Shown one piece after another: positions 52,787-61,984 of a stretch of 64,000 bases of DNA. The notes beneath the pieces were generated by a model. The model saw only the letters and a program-made list of their open reading frames with translations. It did not search any database and was not told where the DNA came from. Origin of the DNA: Clostridia bacterium. Lineage in GTDB: Bacteria; Bacillota_A; Clostridia; Christensenellales; Aristaeellaceae. The stretch is from contig JAFRMB010000113.1 of NCBI GenBank assembly GCA_017430945.1, positions 1-64,000 on the forward strand. Reading direction: 5' to 3'. Position numbers and translations under genes: made by a program. Positions within the stretch are counted from its first letter, which is position 1. Each line of letters begins with the position of its first letter.

Positions 52787-53638
52787 ATGAAATGCTTGAA
52801 TGATCGTTACACTCTTAGAAACGGCGTGCAGATCCCCTGCGTCGGCTTCGGGACCTGGCAGACGCCCGATGGTGACATCGCGGCGGATTCCGTTCGTCAG
52901 GCCATCGAATGCGGCTATCGTCACATCGATACCGCCGCCGTGTACGGCAATGAAGAGAGCGTGGGACGCGGCATCCGCGAAAGCGGCATCGATCGGCGCG
53001 ACCTGTTCGTCACGACGAAAGTCTGGAACACCGACCACGGTTACGAGGCGACGCTTCGCGCTTTTGACGATTCGATGAAGCGGCTCGGGCTCGACTACTG
53101 TGACCTGTATCTGATCCATTGGCCGGCCCCCGCGCCCATCCGCGACCGTTGGGCGGAGATGAATGCCCAGACGTGGAGAGCCATGGAAAAGCTGTATCTC
53201 GAGGGTCGCATCCGCGCGATCGGGCTCAGCAACTTCTGGCCGCATCACATCGACGCGCTGCTCAATACTGCCGTCATCATGCCCATGGTCAATCAGATCC
53301 GGCTCAACCCCGCCGACCAGCACGCGGAAGTCGCGGCGTACAGCCGGAAGCTCGGCATGCTCCTCGAGGCTTACAGCCCGCTGGGCACCGGCGGCGTGCT
53401 CACACAGCCGGAGATCGTTGAAATCGCAGGAAAGCATGGGCGCACCGCCGCCCAGGTCTGCATCCGCTGGTCTCTCCAGAAGGGCTATCTGCCGATGCCC
53501 AAGTCGGTGACGCCCGAGCGGATCCGTCAGAACACAGAGGTGTTCGATTTTGAGTTGGACGATGATGATATGTCTCGGCTCGATGCGATGGAAAACCGGC
53601 TCGGCCCGTCAAAGCATCCTGACACCACGAACTTCTGA
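52787..53638 (+). CDS. Aldo/keto reductase
   Basis: A 283-residue NADPH-linked oxidoreductase of the AKR barrel type: VGFGTWQTPDG, GYRHIDTAAVYGNEESVG (catalytic Asp and Tyr), FVTTKVWNTDHG (Lys), DLYLIHWP (His), and the C-terminal cofactor motif PKSVTPERIRQN. It reduces a carbonyl, probably of a sugar. The ATG at 52787 follows AAAGGAAG; the gap to the RpiB-like gene is 62 bp, and the pair likely forms one transcript. Confidence 0.9.
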   Translation: MKCLNDRYTLRNGVQIPCVGFGTWQTPDGDIAADSVRQAIECGYRHIDTAAVYGNEESVGRGIRESGIDRRDLFVTTKVWNTDHGYEATLRAFDDSMKRLGLDYCDLYLIHWPAPAPIRDRWAEMNAQTWRAMEKLYLEGRIRAIGLSNFWPHHIDALLNTAVIMPMVNQIRLNPADQHAEVAAYSRKLGMLLEAYSPLGTGGVLTQPEIVEIAGKHGRTAAQVCIRWSLQKGYLPMPKSVTPERIRQNTEVFDFELDDDDMSRLDAMENRLGPSKHPDTTNF

Positions 53639-53712
53639 TCCGTCTCCTCTGCAAAAGCTCTGATATGCTGTTCCAGAAGGTTTTGTGGGGATGTGAGCTT
53701 TCAATTTTTGAT

Positions 53713-53746
53713 CGATCCTGGCGGCATAGCCTCCGGGATCGGTTTT
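53713..53746 (+). terminator. Terminator after the aldo/keto reductase
   Basis: Stem CGATCC (53713-53718) with GGATCG (53736-53741), extended by partial pairing inside, then TTTTA. Confidence 0.6.
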
Positions 53747-53862
53747 ATCGGAAGATGACGACTGCGTTCGCTTCATATCAAGAGATCCTGTCTATATGGT
53801 GGATCCGCGTGCGATCCATATGTTTGAACTGCTCGCGGAAATACAAGGCCTTGCAACGAACT

Positions 53863-53891
53863 GATGGCCGCTGGCATAGCCAGCGGCCATC
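53863..53891 (-). terminator. Terminator of the first GH4 gene
   Basis: A 12-bp perfect stem (53863-53874/53880-53891) lies 31 bp beyond the stop codon at 53922. It has no long T-run. Between 53747 and 53862 nothing else is recognised. Confidence 0.6.
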
Positions 53892-53921
53892 GTCATCCGG
53901 TCGTCGTAATGTGATAGCGTA

Positions 53922-55241
53922 TCACTTGAACTGCGGGAGCCACTCCCGGTTGGCTTCGAACATCTCGTCGACCATGCTGCGGATCTCGCGCAGCGAGCAG
54001 ACAGCTGCCGTCAGCGGATCGTAGCAGATCGCCTGATAGATCATCTCACGGTCGCCCGCAAGGCTTCCCTCGACAGCGAGCTCCTCGATCTGTGCGGAGG
54101 TGCCGCTGAGCAGCGCCAGCTGCGGCGGAAGCTTGCCCACATGAATGGCCTCCAGGCCGCGCCGGCTGGCCAGCACCGGGACCTCTACGCAGCATCCTTC
54201 GGGCAGGTTGTCCACGAGGCCGAAGTTGCGCACGTTGCCGTTGAACTTGAACATCTCGCCATCGCCGAAGATGGCGTTGAAGATGTATGCCGCGTACTCC
54301 TCGCCCCGGGTCAGATCATACGGCTCCTTGAACCACTGCTCGATCTCATCGCGCCATGTGGCCTCGCGGTTCCGGTACTCCTTCAGGATGTACGCATACT
54401 CGCCGGGGTTCCAGCCGGTGCCGTGAGTGCAGTACTTCTCGATGAGGTCCGGGCGCTTGCGGAACCACGCGTTGTACTCGCTGTTGTGGCCGGAGGATTC
54501 CGTCGGGTAGTAGCCCAGTGCCAGGTACATCTCATTGCGCACGATCTCTTCATTATATATCTCCGGGCGCTCAGTGATGGCCTTGCGGATGAGCGGATAG
54601 GCGTCTTTGCCGTTCCAAAGGAACTGGGTGTAGAAGGCCTGGTGGTTGATGCCCGCGCAGGTGTAGCTGATCTCTTCGGGCTTCGCGCCTATCCAACCGG
54701 CCAGCATCGCTGAGGTCCCCTGTACGCTGTGGCACAGGCCGCTGGTCAGAAGCTTCGGATACACGCCCTGCACGGTGCGGCACAGCATGGCCATGGGATT
54801 GGTGTAATTCAGATAGACGGCATCCGGACAATAGTGCTCGATATCGGCCGCGATCTCCAGCAGAGGATTCACGGTGCGCAGATAGCGGAAGATGCCGCTT
54901 GGGCCTCGTGTATCGCCGACACAGGTGTCCACCCCGTACTTTTTGGGGATGAGGATGTCGTGCTGCCAGACGTCGCAATTGCCCTGCAGGATGGTCGTGA
55001 TGACCCCGTCGGCGTTCATGAGCGCCTCTTTGCGGTCCGGCGTGGCAATGACGGTGGCCGGGTAATTGCCCTCTGCGACGATGCGGTCGCAGGCGCGCTT
55101 GATGGCAGACAGACGGTCGGGATCGATGTCCATCAGAGCGATGGTCACATCCCTGAAGGCGGGAAACGAGAGGATGTCTCTGACCAGGTCACGCGTAAAG
55201 CCAAAGCTTCCCGCACCGATGAAGGCGATCTTCTTGGACAT
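53922..55241 (-). CDS. Family-4 glycoside hydrolase (alpha-glucosidase/alpha-galactosidase type)
   Basis: A 439-residue GH4 enzyme, which splits glycosides by an NAD+- and metal-dependent redox-elimination path. The N-terminal NAD motif [23 protein letters not shown], the [11 protein letters not shown] motif, the metal ligands GLCHSVQG (Cys, His) and [10 protein letters not shown] (His) are all present. The ATG at 55241 follows AGGAGGT; a longer in-frame start at 55322 has none. Whether it acts on glucosides, galactosides or uronides cannot be told. It is divergent from the SIS-domain gene cluster. Confidence 0.9.
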   Translation of the reverse strand: MSKKIAFIGAGSFGFTRDLVRDILSFPAFRDVTIALMDIDPDRLSAIKRACDRIVAEGNYPATVIATPDRKEALMNADGVITTILQGNCDVWQHDILIPKKYGVDTCVGDTRGPSGIFRYLRTVNPLLEIAADIEHYCPDAVYLNYTNPMAMLCRTVQGVYPKLLTSGLCHSVQGTSAMLAGWIGAKPEEISYTCAGINHQAFYTQFLWNGKDAYPLIRKAITERPEIYNEEIVRNEMYLALGYYPTESSGHNSEYNAWFRKRPDLIEKYCTHGTGWNPGEYAYILKEYRNREATWRDEIEQWFKEPYDLTRGEEYAAYIFNAIFGDGEMFKFNGNVRNFGLVDNLPEGCCVEVPVLASRRGLEAIHVGKLPPQLALLSGTSAQIEELAVEGSLAGDREMIYQAICYDPLTAAVCSLREIRSMVDEMFEANREWLPQFK

Positions 55242-55408
55242 GATGAATACCTCCTGAAATGCTCGCGAGTTGTGTTGCCCATGTGAGGCTCCTGCACTCT
55301 TGCAGTGCTTGTATAATACCAATCCAAGTATAGCAGAAAACCATTTCAGCCGTCAAGGCTTAATTGGTCCGATTATTCCCTAAATTTTGAAATACCGTGC
55401 AATCTATC

Positions 55409-55438
55409 TTGACATATACGTTTACTGTACGTTATAAT
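55409..55438 (+). promoter_or_regulatory. Promoter of the SIS-GntR genes
   Basis: TTGACA (55409-55414), 18 bp, TATAAT (55433-55438). The spacer holds two TACG(T) arms (about 55417-55421 and 55428-55432) that could be part of an operator. Confidence 0.78.
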
Positions 55439-55484
55439 AAGATTATAGGTATTGACCAATATGATCTGTGGAGGTTGATCCATC

Positions 55485-56525
55485 ATGAGTCTGACCCTGG
55501 GAGAGATCCGCGGACAGTATGCGGCACTGAAAAAAACGATACAACTGCTGGATGAAAAGCACGCCGCACTGAAGGAAATGATCCGGAATGAGCGCCCTTC
55601 TTCAATCGTGTTCACCGGCTGTGGCTCCAGCTACTCGCTCAGCTGTGCGTTCAGGACCATCGCTTCACTGCGCACGGACATCCCCGTCTATGCGGTGGCA
55701 GCCGGAGACCTTTGGCTGAACTGCGTCCGCTACCGGCGCATGCTCGAAGGCGCGCTGGTCATCGCGGTGTCGCGTTCCGGCGAGACTTCTGAACTGGTGA
55801 ACGCCTGCACTGCGATCAGGGATGCAGACGTCGGCACCCGTTTCCTGTCGGTCGTGTGCGCTGAGAACACGCCTCAGGAGGCGCTGTCCGACTTCACGCT
55901 GTGCATGCCCTGGGCCTTTGACGCGAGCGTATGTCAGACCAGGTGCGTCAGCAATATGTTCGCCATGGGCGCCATGATCATCGGCTGTCTGTTTGACGAC
56001 CCAACGATCCGCGAAGGCATGGCGAAGATGGCGGCGTGCGGACCGGATTATCTGGAGCGTATAGAGCCGATCGCGAAGGATCTGGCAGCTAAGGCCTGGG
56101 ATCACGGCGTCGTACTCGCCGACGGCGAGATCGACGGCATCGCGGAGGAGGCCGCCCTGACATTCAAGGAGATCTGCCAACAGAACAGCAACTACTATCA
56201 TGTGCTCGACGTTCGCCACGGGCCGATGGTCATGATCGGTGCAAAGACGCTGGTCGTCGCAGCCGTAAAGTCGCCTGTCTGCAAATACGAGGCCCAGTTG
56301 ATACAGGATCTCGTCGCGACCGGTGCGACGGTCGTTTGCTATGCGGCACAGGCGATAGATATCCAGGGCGCGCTGTGTGTCCCGCTCGGTGAGGAAGTGG
56401 GCAGCGTCGCGTTTGGGCTCGGCCTGGTGGCGCTGTGTCAGCTGACGACCTACTACAAATCACTGATCGTCGGATGCGATCCCGATCGTCCCGACGGGCT
56501 CGATCCCTGGATCAGGATCGTCTGA
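55485..56525 (+). CDS. SIS-domain sugar isomerase/deglycase-like protein
   Basis: A 346-residue protein with two SIS domains, like the isomerase half of GlmS, AgaS or the fructoselysine-6-phosphate deglycase FrlB. Domain 1 has FTGCGSSYSLS and SRSGETSELVNA (phosphosugar loop); domain 2 starts near VVLADGEIDGIAEEAALTFKE and includes the VRHGPM motif typical of GlmS/FrlB. It lacks a glutaminase domain. It probably works on an amino- or glycated-sugar phosphate. GGAGGT precedes the ATG. It is followed 109 bp later by a GntR/UTRA regulator. Confidence 0.85.
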   Translation: MSLTLGEIRGQYAALKKTIQLLDEKHAALKEMIRNERPSSIVFTGCGSSYSLSCAFRTIASLRTDIPVYAVAAGDLWLNCVRYRRMLEGALVIAVSRSGETSELVNACTAIRDADVGTRFLSVVCAENTPQEALSDFTLCMPWAFDASVCQTRCVSNMFAMGAMIIGCLFDDPTIREGMAKMAACGPDYLERIEPIAKDLAAKAWDHGVVLADGEIDGIAEEAALTFKEICQQNSNYYHVLDVRHGPMVMIGAKTLVVAAVKSPVCKYEAQLIQDLVATGATVVCYAAQAIDIQGALCVPLGEEVGSVAFGLGLVALCQLTTYYKSLIVGCDPDRPDGLDPWIRIV

Positions 56526-56634
56526 TCCGCCTTTCCCGCTGTGGCAACAGCATCTCTCGCCTGTCGCTCCCGGGTTTTTATCCGTGCGCATGACGATCAT
56601 TGAAATCCAAAACACGATCGGATGGGGTGAGATC

Positions 56635-57360
56635 ATGGTCGCAAAATATGGTTATATCGCGGTGAAGAACAGGCTGTTGTCGGATATCGGAAAGGGCATA
56701 TATAAAGAAGGCGACAAACTGCCTACCGAGCGCGAGATGTGCGAACTGTTCCAGGTGAGCCGCATCACCGTGAGGCAGGCGCTCGCTTCCCTTGAAAACG
56801 AAGGGCTGATCCAGCGTTTCCAGGGGCGCGGGACCTTCGTTCATCGCAGCCAGCCTGAAAAGAAAAGAAAATTCGAATCGCTGCTCAACTCCAACTATTC
56901 CTTTTCCGAGGAGTTGAAAAAGCAGGGCGTGACGCCCAGCATGCGCGTGCTTTCTCTGACGCGGATCCCGGCTCAGCCGCCCTTGACGGACAAGCTGATG
57001 GTCGAGCCGGGCCATATGATCGATGTGCTCTTGCGCCTTCGCCTGGCAGACGACGTGCCCTACGCATACGAGACCAGCTACATACTCTCCGAATATCTCA
57101 ACGGCGCGACTTCCGAAGAGGTGGCAAGGGACGGTCTGTACAACACGATGATGAAGAAGTGCGGCGTGCGTCCGAACAAAGCCGTCGAGATATTCGAAGC
57201 CGGCATCGCTCCCGAATTCATCGCCGAGATGCTCGGCAGAAAAGGCATCGTCAGCGTCATGCAGATCGAGCGCATCGCTTATCTGGACGACAAGCCCGTG
57301 GAGTATTGCACATCCTCTGTCGCCGGCGACAAATACCGCTTCCGGGTCAAGCTGGAGTGA
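56635..57360 (+). CDS. GntR-family (HutC/UTRA) transcriptional regulator
   Basis: A 241-residue regulator: winged helix (about 1-70; GDKLPTEREMCELFQVSRIT and FQGRGTFVH) and C-terminal UTRA ligand domain (about 95-235; ends VEYCTSSVAGDKYRFRVKLE). UTRA proteins usually sense phosphorylated sugars or amino sugars. ATG 56635 follows GGTGAG. It is located between SIS and GH4 genes, so it presumably controls them. Confidence 0.88.
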   Translation: MVAKYGYIAVKNRLLSDIGKGIYKEGDKLPTEREMCELFQVSRITVRQALASLENEGLIQRFQGRGTFVHRSQPEKKRKFESLLNSNYSFSEELKKQGVTPSMRVLSLTRIPAQPPLTDKLMVEPGHMIDVLLRLRLADDVPYAYETSYILSEYLNGATSEEVARDGLYNTMMKKCGVRPNKAVEIFEAGIAPEFIAEMLGRKGIVSVMQIERIAYLDDKPVEYCTSSVAGDKYRFRVKLE

Positions 57361-57438
57361 TTCGGTCCCGATCACCGGATCGTATCGGACGTCGGCAAAT
57401 GAATCACGCAGAATAATTGATTTTGTGTAAATCTTCAC

Positions 57439-57467
57439 TTGACTTGTAATGACCTTTAAGTTATAAT
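57439..57467 (+). promoter_or_regulatory. Promoter of the second GH4-ABC-kinase operon
   Basis: TTGACT (57439-57444), 17 bp, TATAAT (57462-57467), 22 bp before the ATG. Confidence 0.75.
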
Positions 57468-57489
57468 CCAATTAACAAGGGTGATTGGT

Positions 57490-58812
57490 ATGTTTTTCGG
57501 TCGCAGGAAGTTCAGCTTCGTATTCATCGGTGCCGGGAGTTCCGTATTCACGATGCGCCTGGTCGGCGATATCCTGTCCGAAGACTTCATCGACGGCGGT
57601 GAGCTCAGACTGGTCGATATCGATACACGCGCGCTATCCGAAGTCGGCACCGCGGTCCGCAAGCTCGTCGCCCATGCCGGCAAGGCATTTACCGTCACCG
57701 TTCACGAGAACTATCGACCTGCTCTGCCTGGCGCTGACTTCGTATTCTTTATATACGCAGTCGGCGGCTATGCGGCGTGGCAGCGGGACATCGCGACGTG
57801 TACCCGCTTCGGCGTCAATCAGTCAGTCGGCGATACGATCGGCCCGGGCGCGGTCATCCGCATCCTGCGCTCCATTCCGTTGGCTCTGGACATCGCCCAT
57901 GAGATGGAGCGGGTCTGTCCCGACGCCTGGATCATCAACTACACCAATCCCGAAGGCGCCCAGTGCCTGGCGATCCAGAAGTACTCCCGGATCCGATCCT
58001 TCGGCCTTTGCCATGGCACGCCGGACACAGCCCAGGCGCTGGCCGACAAGGTCTTCGGCGTAAGCATCGATCGTCTTGCCTGGGAAGCGGCGGGCGTCAA
58101 CCACCTGACGTGGTTCACGCAGCTCCGCATCGACGGCGAGGACGTCTACCCGAAGCTCTGGCAAAAGCTTGGCGAGAGCGGCTATGGCGACTTCGAACAG
58201 ATCTCACGCGATCTCTACCGGGTGTTCGGCCTCTACCCTGCCCCGGGAGACCGCCATGTCGGCGAATTCTTCTCATCTTTTCTGCGTGACAACGTGATGA
58301 AGAAGCGTGATCTGATCTGGAAGAACTGCGACTTCTCCGTGCTGGACGGCTGGCGGGCGGAGGGACGGCGGCGACTGGAGGCTGCCCTCCAAAGCGCTGA
58401 AGGCTGCGACCACTTCCTTGATGGCAGCGGCGAGACGGCGACCCACTTCATCCGGGCGCTGGCCACCGGCAGCATTGCCCGTGAGATGGTCAACGTGCAG
58501 AACAGGGGCTATATCGAGAACATATCAGACGATGTGATCGTCGAGGTGCCCACCTTCGTGGACCAGCTGGGTCTGAAGCCCACTCACATCGGCAGGCTGC
58601 CCGAAGGCATTGCCGCCAAGTGTGAGGCCCTCGGCCGGGAGTACCTGCTGCTGGTGGAAGCCGCAGTCGAATGCGACATCCAGAGGGCGCGGCAGGCGAT
58701 GTACCTCGACCCGCTCTGCGCGATGGCGGATGATCCCGAGGGACTTCTTGAGGCGCTGATCCTCGAGAACCTGGATCTGCTCCCGGATGCGTGGCGCGAT
58801 CACGGAATTTAA
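57490..58812 (+). CDS. Family-4 glycoside hydrolase (second)
   Basis: A 440-residue GH4 enzyme. It has FVFIGAGSSVFTMRLV (NAD motif), VDIDTRAL, NQSVGDTIGPGAVIRILR, IINYTNPEGA, GLCHGTPDTAQ (Cys, His metal ligands) and AAGVNHLTWF. The ATG at 57490 follows AAGGGTG; an in-frame GTG at 57481 lacks a site. It differs clearly from the other GH4 of this locus and may take another linkage. It leads a seven-gene plus-strand operon. Confidence 0.9.
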   Translation: MFFGRRKFSFVFIGAGSSVFTMRLVGDILSEDFIDGGELRLVDIDTRALSEVGTAVRKLVAHAGKAFTVTVHENYRPALPGADFVFFIYAVGGYAAWQRDIATCTRFGVNQSVGDTIGPGAVIRILRSIPLALDIAHEMERVCPDAWIINYTNPEGAQCLAIQKYSRIRSFGLCHGTPDTAQALADKVFGVSIDRLAWEAAGVNHLTWFTQLRIDGEDVYPKLWQKLGESGYGDFEQISRDLYRVFGLYPAPGDRHVGEFFSSFLRDNVMKKRDLIWKNCDFSVLDGWRAEGRRRLEAALQSAEGCDHFLDGSGETATHFIRALATGSIAREMVNVQNRGYIENISDDVIVEVPTFVDQLGLKPTHIGRLPEGIAAKCEALGREYLLLVEAAVECDIQRARQAMYLDPLCAMADDPEGLLEALILENLDLLPDAWRDHGI

Positions 58813-58851
58813 AGGGGCTTCCCTTTGAAGAATTAAATGGAGGTGTTCAAC

Positions 58852-60129
58852 GTGAAGAAACTGGTTACTATGCTGCTTGCGGCCGCACTGCTCATCAGCC
58901 TGTGCGTGCCCGCGATGGCCGAGACGACGACTGTCAAGTTCAGGACCCACCAGAACGTCGCGTGGAACGAGTCCTACGAGGGCCTGATCGCCGACTTCGA
59001 GGCGGCAAACCCCGACATCAAGATCGAGTACACGACCTTCCCGTACAACGACTTCGAGGCCAAGATCCAGACCTCCCTGATGGGCGGCGACGTCGGCGCA
59101 GACGTCTATGAAGTCTGGGGCGGCTGGATGCTCGACCTGACTGCCAACGACGTCCTGTGCGAGGCGCCCGAGGATTTCATCGCCGTTCTGAAGGAAGACG
59201 CCTACGTGCCGGTCCTCGGCACGCTGGAGAAGGACGGCAAGTACTACGGTGCTCCGCTGGAGCTGAATGCGGAGTACGGCGGCATGGTCGTCAACAAGCA
59301 CCTGTTCGACGAGAGCGGCTACGAGTATCCCACCACCTGGGATCAGGTGATGGAGATCGCCAAAGCCGTCGCGGTGCCGGATGGCGACACCATGTCCATG
59401 CGCGGCCTTGAGTTCTGCGCTGTTGACAACCTGACCTTCAACTGGCTGGCCATGATCCTGCAGAAGGGCGGCAGCTATCTGAAGGAGGACGGCAGCCTCG
59501 ACTTCACCACGCCTGAAGCCGTGGAGAGCTTCACTGAGATGGTCTCCTGGGTCAAGGACGATAAGGTCACCAACCTTGAAGGCCTGAACATCCCCTCAGG
59601 CATCGAGAACTACGACTTCCTTGGCATGGATGAGGCCTACATGGTCACCCGCGGCTCCTGGGTGCTGTCCGAGCTCATCGGTACCTACGGCATGGAGGCG
59701 GGCGTCGACTACGACTACATCGCCGAGCCGCCGTTCGTCGAGGGCGTTGATCAGAAGTGGGCCGCCGAGACCGGCTGGAGCCTGTGCGTACCGAAGAACA
59801 CCACGGTCGCCGATGCCGCGTGGCGTTTCGTCGAGTTCCTGCTCGAGCCTGAAAACCTCGAGCGCCACAACATCGAATGCGCGCAGATCCCGCCGCGCGC
59901 CAGCGTTGCCAACGATCCCGCGTTCGTAGAGGCCGCGCCGTACCTGAAGCCCCTGATCCCGATCCTTGACAAGGCCGTGTTCCTTGGCCGCTTCAATTCC
60001 GACATCCTGAAGGAGTATGTGCAGCACGCCTTCACCTCTCTTGTGACTGACGACGGCACCTATGCATCCATCGAGGAGGCTTGCCAGAAGCTGACCGAGG
60101 ACCTGGCCGCGAACATGAAGATCTACTGA
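58852..60129 (+). CDS. Carbohydrate ABC binding protein (family 1)
   Basis: A 425-residue exported solute-binding protein with a signal peptide (residues 1-24: VTMLLAAALLISLCVPAMA) and the family 1 features TVKFRTHQNVAWNE, LIADFEAANPDIKIEY, YYGAPLELNAEYGGMVVN and GSWVLSELI. The start is GTG 58852 with GGAGGTG 8 nt upstream; an ATG at 58837 overlaps that site. It delivers an oligosaccharide to the next two permeases. A hairpin lies just after its stop. Confidence 0.92.
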   Translation: MKKLVTMLLAAALLISLCVPAMAETTTVKFRTHQNVAWNESYEGLIADFEAANPDIKIEYTTFPYNDFEAKIQTSLMGGDVGADVYEVWGGWMLDLTANDVLCEAPEDFIAVLKEDAYVPVLGTLEKDGKYYGAPLELNAEYGGMVVNKHLFDESGYEYPTTWDQVMEIAKAVAVPDGDTMSMRGLEFCAVDNLTFNWLAMILQKGGSYLKEDGSLDFTTPEAVESFTEMVSWVKDDKVTNLEGLNIPSGIENYDFLGMDEAYMVTRGSWVLSELIGTYGMEAGVDYDYIAEPPFVEGVDQKWAAETGWSLCVPKNTTVADAAWRFVEFLLEPENLERHNIECAQIPPRASVANDPAFVEAAPYLKPLIPILDKAVFLGRFNSDILKEYVQHAFTSLVTDDGTYASIEEACQKLTEDLAANMKIY

Positions 60130-60138
60130 TCCATCCTT

Positions 60139-60175
60139 GGGGGGACGGAGGTTTTTCCTCCATCCCCCTGTTTTT
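60139..60175 (+). terminator. Intercistronic hairpin after the binding-protein gene
   Basis: GGGGGACGGAGG (about 60140-60151) and CCTCCATCCCCC (about 60157-60168), separated by TTTTT, pair with one mismatch and are followed by TGTTTTT. It probably lets only part of the transcripts continue into the permeases. Confidence 0.65.
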
Positions 60176-60259
60176 GACTCGGCATTTGACGGATCGACAT
60201 TCGGCACTCGGGCAGGCCGAACGGATCGATCCGGAGCGGGAAGGGCAGTGATACAAGCT

Positions 60260-61138
60260 ATGAAGAAATCCAAGTTTCCCTATCTGGTGCTGACACCGAT
60301 GATGCTGCTTTTGACGCTGTTCATCGTCGTTCCGATCATCGCCAGCTTCGTGATATCGTTCATGGACTATTCTCCATTGCGCGATACAGGCAACATGTTC
60401 ATCGGCCTGAAGAACTTCAGGACACTGCTGACGGACGATCTGTACTCTGCGGCGCTGAAGAATCTGTTGTATTACGTCGCGATCTTCGTCGTCATCAACC
60501 TGGTGCTGACGCTGATCACCTCGGCACTGCTGTGCCAGCTCAGCTCCAACAAGTGGCGTTCGCTGTTCCGGACGGCGTTCTTCATGCCCTGCGTCGCCCC
60601 GTTGGCCGCGGTCACGGTGGTCTGGCAGAAGTGCCTCTTCCCCACTCGGGGCGGTGCGCTGAATATGATACTCGGCCGGCTGGGCGTGCCCGCGCTTGAC
60701 TGGCTCGGCAATGCCAATACGCTCATGACGTCGATCATCATCCTGTCGCTTTGGGCGGATGTCGGCTACAACACCATCCTGTTCATCGCAGGCATGCAGG
60801 GCATCCCGCGCGACTTCTACGAGGCCGCCGAGATCGACGGCGCCGGCCCTGTCCGCCGGTTCTTCAGCATCACCATGCCGCTTTTGACGCGCACGTTCTC
60901 CTTCGTGTGTATCATGACGATCATCTCGCAGTTCCAGGCCTTCGCGCAGTTCTCGATCCTCGCGCCCACAGGCGGGCCGAGCCGTTCGGCTTACGTGCTG
61001 GGCACCTATATCTACCGCATAGGTTTCGTGTCCCATGACATGGGCTACGCCTCCGCGGTCTCCGTCACACTGTTTCTGATCATGCTGGTCATCACCCTGA
61101 TCCAGCAGCGCATGAACCGCGTGGATTGGAGGTATTGA
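60260..61138 (+). CDS. Carbohydrate ABC permease 1 (MalF/UgpA type)
   Basis: A 292-residue permease with six predicted spans and the EAA loop EAAEIDGAGPVRRFFSITMP. It forms the translocation pore with the next permease. Start ATG 60260 is used; a GTG at 60248 in frame is also possible, with GGGAAGGG just before. No ATPase gene is present in the cluster, so a shared MsmX-like ATPase must energise it. Confidence 0.9.
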   Translation: MKKSKFPYLVLTPMMLLLTLFIVVPIIASFVISFMDYSPLRDTGNMFIGLKNFRTLLTDDLYSAALKNLLYYVAIFVVINLVLTLITSALLCQLSSNKWRSLFRTAFFMPCVAPLAAVTVVWQKCLFPTRGGALNMILGRLGVPALDWLGNANTLMTSIIILSLWADVGYNTILFIAGMQGIPRDFYEAAEIDGAGPVRRFFSITMPLLTRTFSFVCIMTIISQFQAFAQFSILAPTGGPSRSAYVLGTYIYRIGFVSHDMGYASAVSVTLFLIMLVITLIQQRMNRVDWRY

Positions 61139-61140
61139 CG

Positions 61141-61974
61141 ATGAAAGCAACTCGTCGCGCGAGCCAAAGGCGCGCAGAGATCATCATAATCATTTGCATG
61201 GTGGTCGTGGCCGTCATCTTCATCATGCCCTACATATGGATGCTGCTGGACTCCTTCAAGCCCATGAAGGAGATCATCAAGGGCAAATCCTTCTGGCCGG
61301 AAGATTTCACCTTCAAGAACTACAACACCGTGCTCACCAAGGCGCCCATCCTGACATGGCTTCGCAACAGCACCATTACCGCCGTGACCGGCACGGTCAT
61401 CATGCTGTTCACCAGCACGCTGGCGGGCTTTGTGTTCGCCAAGTATGAATTCAGGGGCAAGAATCTGCTGTTCCTGTTCATACTGGCTACGATGATGGTG
61501 CCCCAGCAGGCGACCATGATCCCGAGCTTCCTGCTCATCCAGAAACTGGGCCTGTATGACAATCTGGCATCACTGGTGCTGCCCAGGATGGTCGGCGGCT
61601 TCGGCATCTTCCTTTGCCGTCAGTTCATCGCAGACATTCCGGACGACCTGATGGACGCAGCGCAGATCGACGGTGCCGGAGACATGTTCATCTACCGCAA
61701 GCTGATCCTGCCGCTCATCATGCCGGCCATCAGCGCGCTGGCGATCTTCACATTCCTTGAAAAGTGGAACGACTACCTCGGACCGTTGCTCTATCTGAGC
61801 AAGACCACAAACATGACCATGCCGCTGGCACTGAGCTTTTTCTCGAGCCAGCATTTCCAGGACATCGACGCGATCATGGCGGCAGCTACGATCATCATGC
61901 TGCCTGTGACGGTCGTGTTCCTCGCCTTCCAGAAGCAGTTCGTCGAAGGCATCGCCATCACGGGCATGAAGTGA
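61141..61974 (+). CDS. Carbohydrate ABC permease 2 (MalG/UgpE type)
   Basis: A 277-residue permease with about six spans, the MPYIWMLLDSFKPMKEI segment near the N-terminus and EAA-like loop DAAQIDGAGDMFIYRKLILP. The ATG at 61141 follows GGAGG; the start overlaps closely with the end of permease 1 (2 bp gap), giving translational coupling. Confidence 0.9.
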   Translation: MKATRRASQRRAEIIIIICMVVVAVIFIMPYIWMLLDSFKPMKEIIKGKSFWPEDFTFKNYNTVLTKAPILTWLRNSTITAVTGTVIMLFTSTLAGFVFAKYEFRGKNLLFLFILATMMVPQQATMIPSFLLIQKLGLYDNLASLVLPRMVGGFGIFLCRQFIADIPDDLMDAAQIDGAGDMFIYRKLILPLIMPAISALAIFTFLEKWNDYLGPLLYLSKTTNMTMPLALSFFSSQHFQDIDAIMAAATIIMLPVTVVFLAFQKQFVEGIAITGMK

Positions 61975-61984
61975 TGAACCTGTT

